32,112 bases of DNA from contig CAMFOZ010000007.1 in NCBI GenBank assembly GCA_945971245.1, forward strand, positions 1 through 32,112, written 5' to 3'. Below, in pieces: positions 15,952 through 25,003 of the stretch. The DNA is from an uncultured Lactobacillus sp. Its GTDB lineage: Bacteria; Bacillota; Bacilli; Lactobacillales; Lactobacillaceae. A model generated the notes under the pieces. That model was not told the origin of the DNA, did not search any database, and saw only the letters and a list, made by a program, of their open reading frames with translations. Every line of letters begins with the position of its first letter. Position 1 is the stretch's first letter. The position numbers and the translations under genes were made by a program.

Positions 15952-17788
15952 ATTCGTGTAAGTGATAATTGTAACTGGCCACGATGATGTTCTCACGTGA
16001 GTTCAGCACCGCCCGCAGACGAACACTGGTCTGATTGTGCAGAGCCAGCTGCCATGGGTGCTTTGGAATGAACTGCGGAACCAGGACGGTTGTCGAGTAG
16101 TTCCGTGCCTCCGCCCGCTTGGCGATTACGTCAACGAAACGCAGGGTTGGCTTGGCAATTGACCGGTAGGAAGAATGGATGTCAACGAAACGAACATCCG
16201 GGTACTCGGCCTTAAATTCGTTGGCCGTCTTGTGTTCCTTCCCAGGGTTTTCATCGAATGACACGTGCATCGCAATGACATAGTCACCGATGGACCGGGC
16301 ATAGTTAATTGCCCCCCGGGTGACCCGGGTGACATTCCCAACCAGGACAATGACGGTAGAGCCATCATAGTCGTGAAGCTGAACCTTGGTCTTTTCAGCC
16401 ACCCGCAACTGTGCCGCCACCTTAACATAGTGAGAGTGAACAGCGTGGAACAAGAAGAGCAGGAGCGGCATGATGATCAGGTATGGCCAAACATTACTGA
16501 AGTGCTGCCAGAAGAGACAGATAACCAAGATAAAGGAAATCAGGGCTCCGACAAAGTTGATGAAGGCCTTGCCGACCCACCAGCCTTCACGTTCCCGGAA
16601 CCAGTGGATAATCATCCCGGATTGGGAAAGCGTGAACGGTACGAACACTCCGACCGCGTACAGTGGAATCAGCATGTTGGTCTGACCGTGGAAGATCAAG
16701 ATCAAGATGATGGCACCGATCGCCAGGGAAATGATCCCGTTGGAGTAGCCCAGCCGATCACCACGGTCCATGAAGGCATGCGGCATGTACTTATCCTTGG
16801 CCATGTTGAAGGCCAGGATTGGGAAGGCTGAGAACCCGGTGTTAGCGGCAACCGCCAGGATCATGGCCGTCGACAGCTGCAGCAGGTAAAAGCCAATCCC
16901 GTGGCCGCCGAAGATCTGAGCCGCCATCTGGGACATGATCGTTGTCCGTGAGTTTGGTACCAGCCCCAGGTAGAAGCTGAAGAAGATGATGGCAATGAAG
17001 AAGAAGGCCAGGATGGCACTCATGATGGCCAGCGTTGTCGCCGCGTTCTTCTCCTTAGGCTTATTGAAGTTTGGCACCGCGTTACTTACGGCTTCCACCC
17101 CCGTCAGTGAGGATGAACCAGCCGAGAACGCCCGGATAAACAGGACGAATGACATCCCGGCAACCGGTGTCCCGTAGTCAGCAACCGCATGGTAATGAAT
17201 CTGACCAGTAAGGATGTTGTAACCACCCCAGATGATCATGATCATCGTCATCAAGACGAAGAAGTAGACCGGCACGGTCAGGAAGTTGGCACTCTCGCTC
17301 ATCCCCCGTAGATTCATGAACATGATCAGCAGGACGATAATGATCGAGATCGGTACCGAATAGTGGTACAGGGCGGGGATTGCCGAGGTGATCGCTTCGG
17401 TCCCAGAAGTCGTGGAAACCGCCACGGTTAGCATGTAGTCAACCAGGAGGGATCCCCCAGCAAACAGCCCCCCGTTGCTCCCCCAGTTTCGGGTGGCAAC
17501 CACATAGGCACCCCCACCACTCGGGTAAGCATGGATAATCTGTTGGTATGATAGCGTGATCGCCAGCAGTAAGATCAGAACAATTGCTGCGATCGGGATT
17601 GAGTACCAGATTGCCGCAGCCGACAGGGTTACCAGGACAGTCGTAATCTGCTCTGGACCATAGGCCACTGACGAAATGGCATCTGACGACAGCATCGCCA
17701 GGGCTTTAAACTTTGTTAAGTGGGTTTGCCCTTCATCAAGGGTCTTTAATGGTTTTCCAATTAACACGCGTTTAAGATAGCGCCACAT
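15950..17788 (-). CDS. kimA: KimA-type potassium importer (APC superfamily, c-di-AMP-sensitive family)
   Basis: A 612-residue transporter closely resembling B. subtilis KimA (YdaO) as I recall that sequence: RVLIGKPLKTLDEG at the N-terminus, GGGAYVVATRN, ANTGFSAFPILAFNMAKDKYMPH, RGDRLGYSNGI, LIPLYAVGVFVPFTLSQ. About twelve transmembrane helices are followed by a cytosolic USP-like domain (about 450-612) with AMHVSFDENPG and HSSYRSI, which in KimA binds c-di-AMP and shuts transport. The expected function is high-affinity K+/H+ uptake; general databases may call it an amino-acid permease. Start: ATG at 17786-17788 with GGGAGGG 6 nt upstream, not the track's TTG. No ydaO-type riboswitch is evident. 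Confidence 0.85.
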   Translation of the reverse strand: MWRYLKRVLIGKPLKTLDEGQTHLTKFKALAMLSSDAISSVAYGPEQITTVLVTLSAAAIWYSIPIAAIVLILLLAITLSYQQIIHAYPSGGGAYVVATRNWGSNGGLFAGGSLLVDYMLTVAVSTTSGTEAITSAIPALYHYSVPISIIIVLLIMFMNLRGMSESANFLTVPVYFFVLMTMIMIIWGGYNILTGQIHYHAVADYGTPVAGMSFVLFIRAFSAGSSSLTGVEAVSNAVPNFNKPKEKNAATTLAIMSAILAFFFIAIIFFSFYLGLVPNSRTTIMSQMAAQIFGGHGIGFYLLQLSTAMILAVAANTGFSAFPILAFNMAKDKYMPHAFMDRGDRLGYSNGIISLAIGAIILILIFHGQTNMLIPLYAVGVFVPFTLSQSGMIIHWFREREGWWVGKAFINFVGALISFILVICLFWQHFSNVWPYLIIMPLLLFLFHAVHSHYVKVAAQLRVAEKTKVQLHDYDGSTVIVLVGNVTRVTRGAINYARSIGDYVIAMHVSFDENPGKEHKTANEFKAEYPDVRFVDIHSSYRSIAKPTLRFVDVIAKRAEARNYSTTVLVPQFIPKHPWQLALHNQTSVRLRAVLNSRENIIVASYNYHLHE

Positions 17789-17874
17789 TTCTCTCCCTCC
17801 CAATGATTTTGATTTGGGTCAGTAAATTGGCTCCATTAATTTAATTATCACGTTATTTGAGATAACTGGATAAT

Positions 17875-17904
17875 ATTATAATTTATTAACGTCGTTTGCA
17901 ACAA
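17875..17904 (-). promoter_or_regulatory. kimA promoter candidate
   Basis: A perfect TATAAT (17875-17880) lies 18 nt downstream of TTGTTG (17899-17904) on the minus strand, giving a leader of about 80 nt. That is too short for a complete c-di-AMP riboswitch. Confidence 0.6.
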
Positions 17905-17944
17905 GCATTTCGGAACTTTTTTCGCCAATTAGGACATTTCTACG

Positions 17945-19540
17945 CTAAAGTTTGACCCGCTGGTTGACCTCTTCAGCCCCCGGATCAATCTCGGCCAGGT
18001 GACTGCGCGTTCCCCACCAGTAGAAGAACAGGGAGAAGACAATGATCACCACGAAGTCCCACGGGTACTTAATCCAGTTTTGACCACCGAAGCCTTCGCT
18101 ACCCATGTAGGACATGAGCGAGATGAAAACCAGGTAACATAGCAGCCAGGCACTGCTCTTCAGCTGTGGCCCCCAGGTGGTATGGTGGTAACGGGCTTCG
18201 TAGTAAAGGTAGATTGGCAATCCCAAAGCAATGACCAGGATCACCTGGATCGTCGTCGGCCACATGGTCCAGTAGATCGCCAGGCTCGCCAGGACAAAGG
18301 CGACCGGCGCCAACCATGGCATATAAGCCGGCGCAAACGGCCGCTTAAGGTCCGGCCGCATCTTACGAAGGGCAATCACGGTTACTGGACCGGTCAGGTA
18401 GGCGATCAGCGTGGAGCCCGTGATAACGGTTGCCAGCAGGCTCCAGTTCCGGAAGGTATTGACTAAAATAACCGCCAGAACAAAGTCGGTCACCATGGCA
18501 AACCGCGGAATCATGTACCGCCGAGCTAACCGTCCCAGCCATTGTGGCAGGTGCTTGGTGTGGGTCATGGCCGCCAAGGCCCGGGAAGCCGTGGCCACAA
18601 ATGCGACTCCGGTGCCGAATGGTGATACGAAGGCATCCATGTAAAGCAGGATGGCCAGCCAGTTCATCCCGAGTAGGATGGCAATATCGGCAAACGGTGA
18701 AGTGAAATTGATCCCGTGCCAGCCATCCTTGGCCAGCATTGCCGGATCAATTGCGCCGATAAAGGCCACCTGCAGCATGATGTAGATCACGGCGGTGATG
18801 ATCATGGAGATCAGGACCCCCCGGACGATGTTCTTATGGGGGTTAACCATTTCCCCACCCATATTAATAATCGTCTGGAAGGCATCGTAGGACATGATGA
18901 TCCCGGAAACCGCAGCGGCCTCGAAGATCGACCGGCTCCCGTAAGGCATGAAGGTCCCAACACTGTGACCGAAGTTAGCCGGATGGAAGCCACTGATGAT
19001 CAGCATCAGGATCGTTAAGGTTGGCAAAACGATCTTGAAGACCGAAATTAGGTTAGTGAACCGGGTCATCAGCTTAACAGACCAGAAGTTGATTAGGGTA
19101 AAGACCAGCATGAAGAGCACGACCACCCACATTCCGTTAGCCGTGATGTTGCCATTCTTCATGAAGTGGTGGGTCCAGTTGGCCCAGGACCACGGCCAAG
19201 AACTCATGTACTGGACCGAAGCCACCGCCTCCATTGGGACCAGAGTGATTAAGGAGATCCAGTTGGCCCAAGCAGCAATGAAGCCAAGTAACTGGCCATG
19301 ACTATACTGGGCATACCGGCTCATCCCACCGCTCTCCGGAAACATCGCCCCCAGTTCAACATAAGTCAGGGCAATGCTGATAATAATTACTGCCCCGAGG
19401 ACCCAGGAAATAATGGCGGCTGGCCCGGCAACCTTTGCGGCGGTCCCGGCACCAAATAGCCAGCCAGAACCGATCAAGGAATTTAGGGCCAGCATAATCC
19501 CCGAGAAAAGGCTTATCTTCTGTACTTTTAGTTTTTTCAT
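17945..19540 (-). CDS. APC family amino-acid permease, substrate unknown
   Basis: A 531-residue polytopic membrane protein of the amino acid-polyamine-organocation superfamily. The helix 1 signature LALNSLIGSGWLFGAG carries the backbone-binding GSG turn, and AMFPESGGMSRYAQYSHG follows helix 2; about twelve hydrophobic segments are visible. The substrate cannot be read from sequence. The start chosen is MKKLKVQKISL (ATG 19538-19540), with GAGGGGAG about 6 nt upstream, not the ORF start 14 codons earlier. It lies between groESL and kimA on the same strand, but terminators and promoters suggest separate control. No clear terminator follows, so kimA may receive read-through. Confidence 0.88.
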   Translation of the reverse strand: MKKLKVQKISLFSGIMLALNSLIGSGWLFGAGTAAKVAGPAAIISWVLGAVIIISIALTYVELGAMFPESGGMSRYAQYSHGQLLGFIAAWANWISLITLVPMEAVASVQYMSSWPWSWANWTHHFMKNGNITANGMWVVVLFMLVFTLINFWSVKLMTRFTNLISVFKIVLPTLTILMLIISGFHPANFGHSVGTFMPYGSRSIFEAAAVSGIIMSYDAFQTIINMGGEMVNPHKNIVRGVLISMIITAVIYIMLQVAFIGAIDPAMLAKDGWHGINFTSPFADIAILLGMNWLAILLYMDAFVSPFGTGVAFVATASRALAAMTHTKHLPQWLGRLARRYMIPRFAMVTDFVLAVILVNTFRNWSLLATVITGSTLIAYLTGPVTVIALRKMRPDLKRPFAPAYMPWLAPVAFVLASLAIYWTMWPTTIQVILVIALGLPIYLYYEARYHHTTWGPQLKSSAWLLCYLVFISLMSYMGSEGFGGQNWIKYPWDFVVIIVFSLFFYWWGTRSHLAEIDPGAEEVNQRVKL

Positions 19541-19587
19541 CAATAACTCCCCTCTGCCAAGGTTATTTTTTAAATAATGCATGATCT

Positions 19588-19596
19588 ACTTTACCA
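19588..19596 (-). promoter_or_regulatory. possible extended -10 of the permease gene
   Basis: The minus strand reads TGGTAAAGT, a weak extended -10, about 50 nt upstream of the start. A GC-rich inverted repeat (CGCGGC-C-GCCGCG, 19600-19612) occupies the spacer region and no -35 is seen. Confidence 0.35.
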
Positions 19597-19639
19597 CATC
19601 GCGGCCGCCGCGCGGGGGTAAAGTCCTCGGCGGCAATCA

Positions 19640-19657
19640 ATATTTCCCGGGAAATAT
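19640..19657. promoter_or_regulatory. 18-bp perfect palindrome, candidate operator
   Basis: ATATTTCCCGGGAAATAT is identical on both strands over 18 bases with no spacer. It lies about 100 nt upstream of the permease ATG and about 40 nt upstream of the putative -10, between the groEL terminator and the permease. It looks like the binding site of a dimeric regulator that I cannot name. Confidence 0.6.
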
Positions 19658-19691
19658 GATTTTGAAGCAGGGCAAAAGAAGCGCGAATAGC

Positions 19692-19735
19692 AAAAAAATA
19701 ACCACGAGGAAGGTTATTCCTCATGGTTATTTTTA
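19692..19735 (-). terminator. groEL rho-independent terminator
   Basis: The 15-bp stem AATAACCACGAGGAA/TTCCTCATGGTTATT (19697-19711 with 19717-19731) has a 5-nt loop and a T-run on both sides. Its single imperfect pair is a G-U wobble on the minus strand, so it favours groEL. Confidence 0.92.
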
Positions 19736-19766
19736 GTTTATTATCTCAGTAATTTAAGAGGACAGA

Positions 19767-21398
<1,632 letters not shown>

Positions 21399-21459
21399 TT
21401 ATTGTCACCTCATTAAATGAAAGTAATGATTTTTAACGTTTGATTTTAATTGATTAAAC

Positions 21460-21744
21460 TTAGTCGATTACCGCAACTAAATCCTTTTCGTGGACAACCA
21501 GGTACTTTTCACCGTTGTATTCCACTTCGTTGCCGGCGTACTTATCAAAGAGTACCCGGTCACCTTCCTTAACAGCTGGAGTAAGCTTTTGTCCGTTGTC
21601 TAAGGTCCGTCCTTCACCAACAGCAATAACCTTTCCAGTAGTTGGCTTTTCCTTCACATTGGAAGCAAGGACAATCCCGCCAACCGTCTTTTCTTCTTCA
21701 GTTTCAGCCTTAAGAACAACGCGATCTCCTAATGGTTTTAACAC
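21460..21744 (-). CDS. groES: co-chaperonin GroES (Hsp10)
   Basis: The 94-residue lid of the GroEL chamber. It begins [25 protein letters not shown], containing the mobile loop, and ends [17 protein letters not shown]. The start codon is GTG (CAC at 21742-21744) with GGAGGG 6 nt upstream. It is first in the operon and preceded by promoter, CIRCE and CtsR sites. Confidence 0.99.
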   Translation of the reverse strand: MLKPLGDRVVLKAETEEEKTVGGIVLASNVKEKPTTGKVIAVGEGRTLDNGQKLTPAVKEGDRVLFDKYAGNEVEYNGEKYLVVHEKDLVAVID

Positions 21745-21781
21745 GTTAATCCCTCCATCTTGTTAAAATTAGTTTGTCATT

Positions 21782-21808
21782 TTAGCACTCAGCGTTCCTA
21801 AGTGCTAA
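21782..21808. promoter_or_regulatory. CIRCE element (HrcA operator)
   Basis: TTAGCACTC-N9-AAGTGCTAA, one base away from the consensus TTAGCACTC-N9-GAGTGCTAA. It lies just downstream of the groES -10, in the transcribed leader, where HrcA blocks transcription at normal temperature. Confidence 0.95.
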
Positions 21809-21819
21809 CCACATTTATA

Positions 21820-21847
21820 ACTATAACATCTTTTTACTGAATTGCAA
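21820..21847 (-). promoter_or_regulatory. groESL sigma-A promoter
   Basis: The minus strand reads TTGCAA (21842-21847), 16 nt, then TATAGT (21820-21825); the -10 is also preceded by TGt, making it an extended -10. Confidence 0.7.
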
Positions 21848-21855
21848 CAAGAAAG

Positions 21856-21872
21856 TTTGACCAACTTTGACT
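21856..21872 (-). promoter_or_regulatory. CtsR operator
   Basis: The minus strand reads AGTCAAA-GTT-GGTCAAA, a tandem heptad matching the CtsR box RGTCAAA-NAN-RGTCAAA except for the spacer centre. It ends 8 nt upstream of the groESL -35. Confidence 0.88.
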
Positions 21873-21892
21873 ATTTTTTATCCTCCAATAAT

Positions 21893-21940
21893 TTAAAACG
21901 AAAACGCGGCGAAAAAGCACGCTGTTTTTTCGCCACGTTA
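21893..21940 (-). terminator. rex rho-independent terminator
   Basis: An imperfect long stem (AACGCGGCGAAAAA with TTTTTTCGCCACGTT) closes around AGCACGCTG-like loop bases and is followed on the minus strand by TTTTCGTTTT, a few bases after the rex stop. Confidence 0.8.
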
Positions 21941-21944
21941 ATCA

Positions 21945-22586
21945 TTACTTGTTTTCTTCTGAGTAGTTCTTGATGAAGTAAATCAAGGTCTGCAGTTCGT
22001 TTGTCAGGTCGATGTTTTGGACCTGGACGTCCTTTGGTACGGACAGCCGAACTGGTGTGAAGTTCAAGATTCCCTTCACTCCGGCTTCAACCAGCTGGTC
22101 GGTGACCTTCTGGGCCTTGGCACCTGGCACCGTCAGAATAACAACATCAATCTGTTGTTCCTTGAGCTGGGTCGTCATTTCCTCTGCCGGATAGATCGGA
22201 ATACCACTCTTAATCGTGTTGGCAAACTCTGGCTTAGTGTCAAAGGCCGCACTGATCCGCAAGTTAGTATCCTGGTGGAAGTTGTAGTTCAAGAGGGCGC
22301 TCCCCAAGCTCCCGACACCGACGAGGGCAACACTAACCAGGGAGTCCTGGTGGAGAATCCCCTTGAAGAACTTCAGCAGGTTGGCCACATCATAGCCGTA
22401 ACCCCGCTTCCCCAACTCACCGAAGTAGGAGAAGTCCCGCCGGATGGTTGCGGAATCCACCTGAACGGCTTCGGACAATTCAGTGGATGAAACCCGTTGC
22501 TTATTGGCGCTCAGCAGCACCGTCAGGTAACGATAATAGATTGGTAACCGCCGGGCCGTGGCTCGTGGAATCTTTTTGCTTGGCAT
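21945..22586 (-). CDS. rex: redox-sensing transcriptional repressor Rex
   Basis: A 213-residue dimeric repressor that senses the NADH/NAD+ ratio and controls fermentation and redox genes. The N-terminal winged helix (about 10-75) contains [23 protein letters not shown] and KRGYGYDV. The Rossmann domain starts [16 protein letters not shown] (GxGxxG at 90-95), and the C-terminal domain-swapped helix ends LIYFIKNY. The start ATG lies 8 nt after AGGAGG. It is divergent from the ABC-F gene, with candidate Rex and other operators in the shared gap. The neighbourhood (groESL, rex, ydiF) matches B. subtilis. Confidence 0.97.
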   Translation of the reverse strand: MPSKKIPRATARRLPIYYRYLTVLLSANKQRVSSTELSEAVQVDSATIRRDFSYFGELGKRGYGYDVANLLKFFKGILHQDSLVSVALVGVGSLGSALLNYNFHQDTNLRISAAFDTKPEFANTIKSGIPIYPAEEMTTQLKEQQIDVVILTVPGAKAQKVTDQLVEAGVKGILNFTPVRLSVPKDVQVQNIDLTNELQTLIYFIKNYSEENK

Positions 22587-22680
22587 ACATTATTCCTCCT
22601 AATATGATTGGTTAACAATTGCTTGTTTTAACGCTCACGCTTATTGTTGAGCAAATTATTAATTTTAATTTTTCAATGCT

Positions 22681-22693
22681 TGTGAAGTTCACA
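22681..22693. promoter_or_regulatory. TGTGAA-G-TTCACA palindrome in the rex/ABC-F gap
   Basis: Perfect 6-bp arms around a single central base. The half-site resembles that of Rex (TTGTGAA/TTCACAA), but the spacing is 1 rather than 4, so a normal Rex dimer should not fit. The true binder, if any, is unknown. Confidence 0.45.
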
Positions 22694-22724
22694 TTACAAT
22701 ATATTCTAGCAACTTTACCTGTTT

Positions 22725-22742
22725 TTGTGAACCAATATACAA
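22725..22742 (+). promoter_or_regulatory. Rex-like operator overlapping the ABC-F -35
   Basis: TTGTGAA-CCAA-TATACAA matches the Rex consensus TTGTGAA-N4-TTCACAA with correct 4-nt spacing and two mismatches in the right half. Its right half contains the putative -35 (TATACA) of the ABC-F gene. Rex sites near rex itself are common. Confidence 0.6.
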
Positions 22743-22764
22743 TAAAAATCCAATTTTTTATAAT
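22736..22764 (+). promoter_or_regulatory. ABC-F gene promoter
   Basis: TATACA (22736-22741), 17 nt, then TATAAT (22759-22764). A second possible extended -10 TGCTAAAAT lies at 22777-22785. Confidence 0.65.
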
Positions 22765-22825
22765 TTAACTAAAATCTGCTAAAATGTAAAATGATTTAAC
22801 AACTAATATTAATGAGGTTTCGTTT

Positions 22826-24760
22826 ATGATACTTTTACAAACCAATGACGTCATGCGCCGTTTCGGGGCCGACGTCTTATTTCACAATATTAATCTTCAG
22901 GTCCAGGACCACGGACGGACGGCCCTCGTTGGTCGGAACGGGGCCGGAAAGACGACCCTACTGAAGATGATCGCTGGAATCACCCAGCCAGATGAGGGAA
23001 CGATCAGTAAAGTCAAAGATCTGACCATCGGCTACCTGGCCCAGGATCAGGGGCTCGACAGTCAAAACAACATCTGGGCAGAGCTCGACCTCGTCTTCGC
23101 ACCCCTCCACGAGATGGAAAAGGAAATCCACCAATTGGAGGACCAGCTCGGTGATCTTGACCCGAATAGCAACCAATACCAGCAGGTGCTCAATAAGTAC
23201 GACCGGCTCCAGGGGGAATATAAGAAGCGCGGTGGTTTTGAGTACGAATCCCGGATGCGGGGGATCCTGCACGGGTTCGGTTTTGGTGAGGAGTACTACG
23301 ACACCCCCGTCGACGCCCTCTCCGGTGGTCAGAAGACTAAGCTGGCCCTCGCCAAGATCCTTCTGCAGGAACCCAACCTCTTGATCCTGGACGAACCGAC
23401 CAACCACCTCGACATGAACGTCCTGGCCTGGCTAGAAGACTACCTCAAGAGTTACCGGGGTGCCCTGCTCGTCGTCTCTCATGACCGTTACTTCCTCGAC
23501 CACGTCGTCAAGGATGTCTATGACTTGGATAACCGAACCCTGACTCACTACACGGGTAACTACACCCAGTTTGTCGCCCATAAGCAGGAACGGCTCAAGG
23601 CCGAATGGAAGCACTACGACCAGCAACAAAAGAAGATTGCCAAGTTGGAAGACTTTGTCAACCGTAACATCGTCCGGGCCTCAACGACCAAGCGTGCCCA
23701 GGCTCGGCGGAAGCAGTTGGAGAAGATGGACCGCCTGGAGCGGCCCGAAACTGATGACCGGTCCATCCACTTCCAGTTCCACAGTGACAAGGATAGTGGG
23801 ACCGAAGTACTCGACGTAGAAAATGCTAAGGTCGGCTATGATGAACAGGTGCTGGCCGGTCCCCTCAGCTTCACTGTCCGGAAGCCCCAACGAATCGGGA
23901 TCATTGGGCCCAACGGGATCGGGAAGTCGACCCTGCTGAAGTCCCTGCTCCACCAGATTCCCCTGGTTAGCGGGACCGTCAAGTTTGGGGCTAACCTTGA
24001 GATCGGTTACTACGACCAGGAGCAGCAACAGCTCCACCCCGAGAAGACCGTCCTCGATGAAGTCTGGGATGACCACCCCGAGGTTCCCGAAAAGGACATC
24101 CGGTCCCTACTCGGCAGCTTCCTCTTCGTCGGCGATGACGTCTACAAGCCAGTCCACGACCTCTCCGGTGGTGAGAAGGCCCGGCTGGAATTGACCAAGC
24201 TCTCCTTCAAGCCGATCAACTTTCTGATCCTGGATGAACCGACCAACCACCTTGACATTGACAGCCGGGAAGTCCTGGAAAATGCCATCAACGAGTTCAC
24301 GGGCACCGTCCTCTTCGTCTCCCACGACCGTTACTTCATCAACCAGGTGTCCACCGACGTCCTCGATATGCACAAGGACGGGATCACCCATTACGAAGGG
24401 AACTACGATGACTTCCTTGCCGAGCAGGCCAAGCGCCAGTCTAGCGCCCCAAGTGATAATGTGGAAAAGCAAGCAGCGCCTTCGACCGGTAAACAATCCT
24501 ACCAGCAGAGTAAGGAACAGCAGAAGGCCCGGCGGAAGCTCCAGCGTCAAGTTGATAAGCTTGAGCAGGAGATGGGCGAATTGGAAGACCAGCAGACCCA
24601 GCTCCAGGAAAAGATGAGCCAGCCGGAGATCGCTACCGATATCGGCAAGCTTACCGACCTGCAAAAGGAGCTCGATGCGGCTAAAGATAAGGCCGAAGAG
24701 GTTGAATTAGCTTGGACCGAGGCGGCTGAAAAGCTGGAAGAATTTGACCAGCAGAACTAA
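22826..24760 (+). CDS. ABC-F family ATPase (YdiF-like)
   Basis: A 644-residue soluble protein with two ABC ATPase domains and no membrane segments, the hallmark of ABC-F translation factors that bind the ribosomal E site. Domain 1: Walker A GRNGAGKTT (36-44), signature LSGGQKTKL, Walker B LLILDEPTNHLD. The inter-domain linker (about 245-330) is rich in charged helices. Domain 2: GPNGIGKST, LSGGEKARLEL, FLILDEPTNHLD. A C-terminal coiled coil (about 560-640, KARRKLQRQVDKLEQEMGEL) matches the YdiF/Uup type. The start ATG has GAGG about 8 nt upstream. No terminator separates it from the proline T-box leader. I see no resistance-type feature; a housekeeping role is inferred. Confidence 0.93.
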   Translation: MILLQTNDVMRRFGADVLFHNINLQVQDHGRTALVGRNGAGKTTLLKMIAGITQPDEGTISKVKDLTIGYLAQDQGLDSQNNIWAELDLVFAPLHEMEKEIHQLEDQLGDLDPNSNQYQQVLNKYDRLQGEYKKRGGFEYESRMRGILHGFGFGEEYYDTPVDALSGGQKTKLALAKILLQEPNLLILDEPTNHLDMNVLAWLEDYLKSYRGALLVVSHDRYFLDHVVKDVYDLDNRTLTHYTGNYTQFVAHKQERLKAEWKHYDQQQKKIAKLEDFVNRNIVRASTTKRAQARRKQLEKMDRLERPETDDRSIHFQFHSDKDSGTEVLDVENAKVGYDEQVLAGPLSFTVRKPQRIGIIGPNGIGKSTLLKSLLHQIPLVSGTVKFGANLEIGYYDQEQQQLHPEKTVLDEVWDDHPEVPEKDIRSLLGSFLFVGDDVYKPVHDLSGGEKARLELTKLSFKPINFLILDEPTNHLDIDSREVLENAINEFTGTVLFVSHDRYFINQVSTDVLDMHKDGITHYEGNYDDFLAEQAKRQSSAPSDNVEKQAAPSTGKQSYQQSKEQQKARRKLQRQVDKLEQEMGELEDQQTQLQEKMSQPEIATDIGKLTDLQKELDAAKDKAEEVELAWTEAAEKLEEFDQQN

Positions 24761-24772
24761 CTCGCCTGACGC

Positions 24773-24802
24773 TTGACAAATAATTCACCGTGAAGTTAAA
24801 CT
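24773..24802 (+). promoter_or_regulatory. proBAC promoter
   Basis: A perfect TTGACA (24773-24778) is followed after 18 nt by TAAACT (24797-24802). It starts only 12 nt after the ABC-F stop and would place the transcript start just before T-box stem I. Confidence 0.7.
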
Positions 24803-24806
24803 TAGA

Positions 24807-24985
24807 GTATGGTCATAGTAGGTCAGTTCAGAGAGCGGAGTCACCGGCTGCAAGCCCCGTCGCAAGACCGAATCCAAGCCATCTTGATAACACATGAATA
24901 TAATTAATTAAAAAGAGTAAAGCACGTCTTTAAACGAGAATGGTAACGCCGTAACGGGTGTCTCGATTAAAGGCGTGCTTTTGTT
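24807..24985 (+). ncRNA. T-box leader, proline-specific (tRNA-Pro sensor)
   Basis: This leader of proBAC shows the T-box layout. Stem I can be drawn from ATGG/CCAT (24809-24812 with 24879-24882) and GGTC/GACC (24821-24824 with 24866-24869). The loop between them has AGTA (24817-24820) opposite GAA (24870-24872), the conserved loop E. The specifier follows as CCA (24874-24876), a proline codon; the alternative register TCC would be serine. AGAGAG and GGCTGCAAGC form the upper stem I. The antiterminator CGAGA-AUGGUAA-CGCC...GGUG-UCUCG contains UGGU (24941-24944), able to pair with tRNA ACCA. Uncharged tRNA-Pro would open transcription of the proline genes. Confidence 0.85.
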
Positions 24986-24987
24986 TA
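24919..24987 (+). terminator. T-box attenuator terminator
   Basis: A very long hairpin: AAAGCACG-CTTTAA and CGAGA on the left pair with TCTCG, TTAAAG and CGTGCTTT on the right, followed by TGTTT. The antiterminator lies inside its loop side, and CGAGA/TCTCG is shared by both structures. Confidence 0.85.
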
Positions 24988-25003
24988 AGGAGGGATCTGC
25001 GTT

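Noticed and set aside
17789-17944. Possible ydaO/c-di-AMP riboswitch upstream of kimA
   Set aside because: The leader from the best promoter is only about 80 nt and shows none of the paired stems expected of that class.
22017-22490. Long plus-strand ORF opposite rex (157 codons) and similar opposite gpsA, secA, groEL, comFA and pgcA
   Set aside because: Shadows of the real genes: no ribosome-binding sites, odd composition and no recognisable domains.
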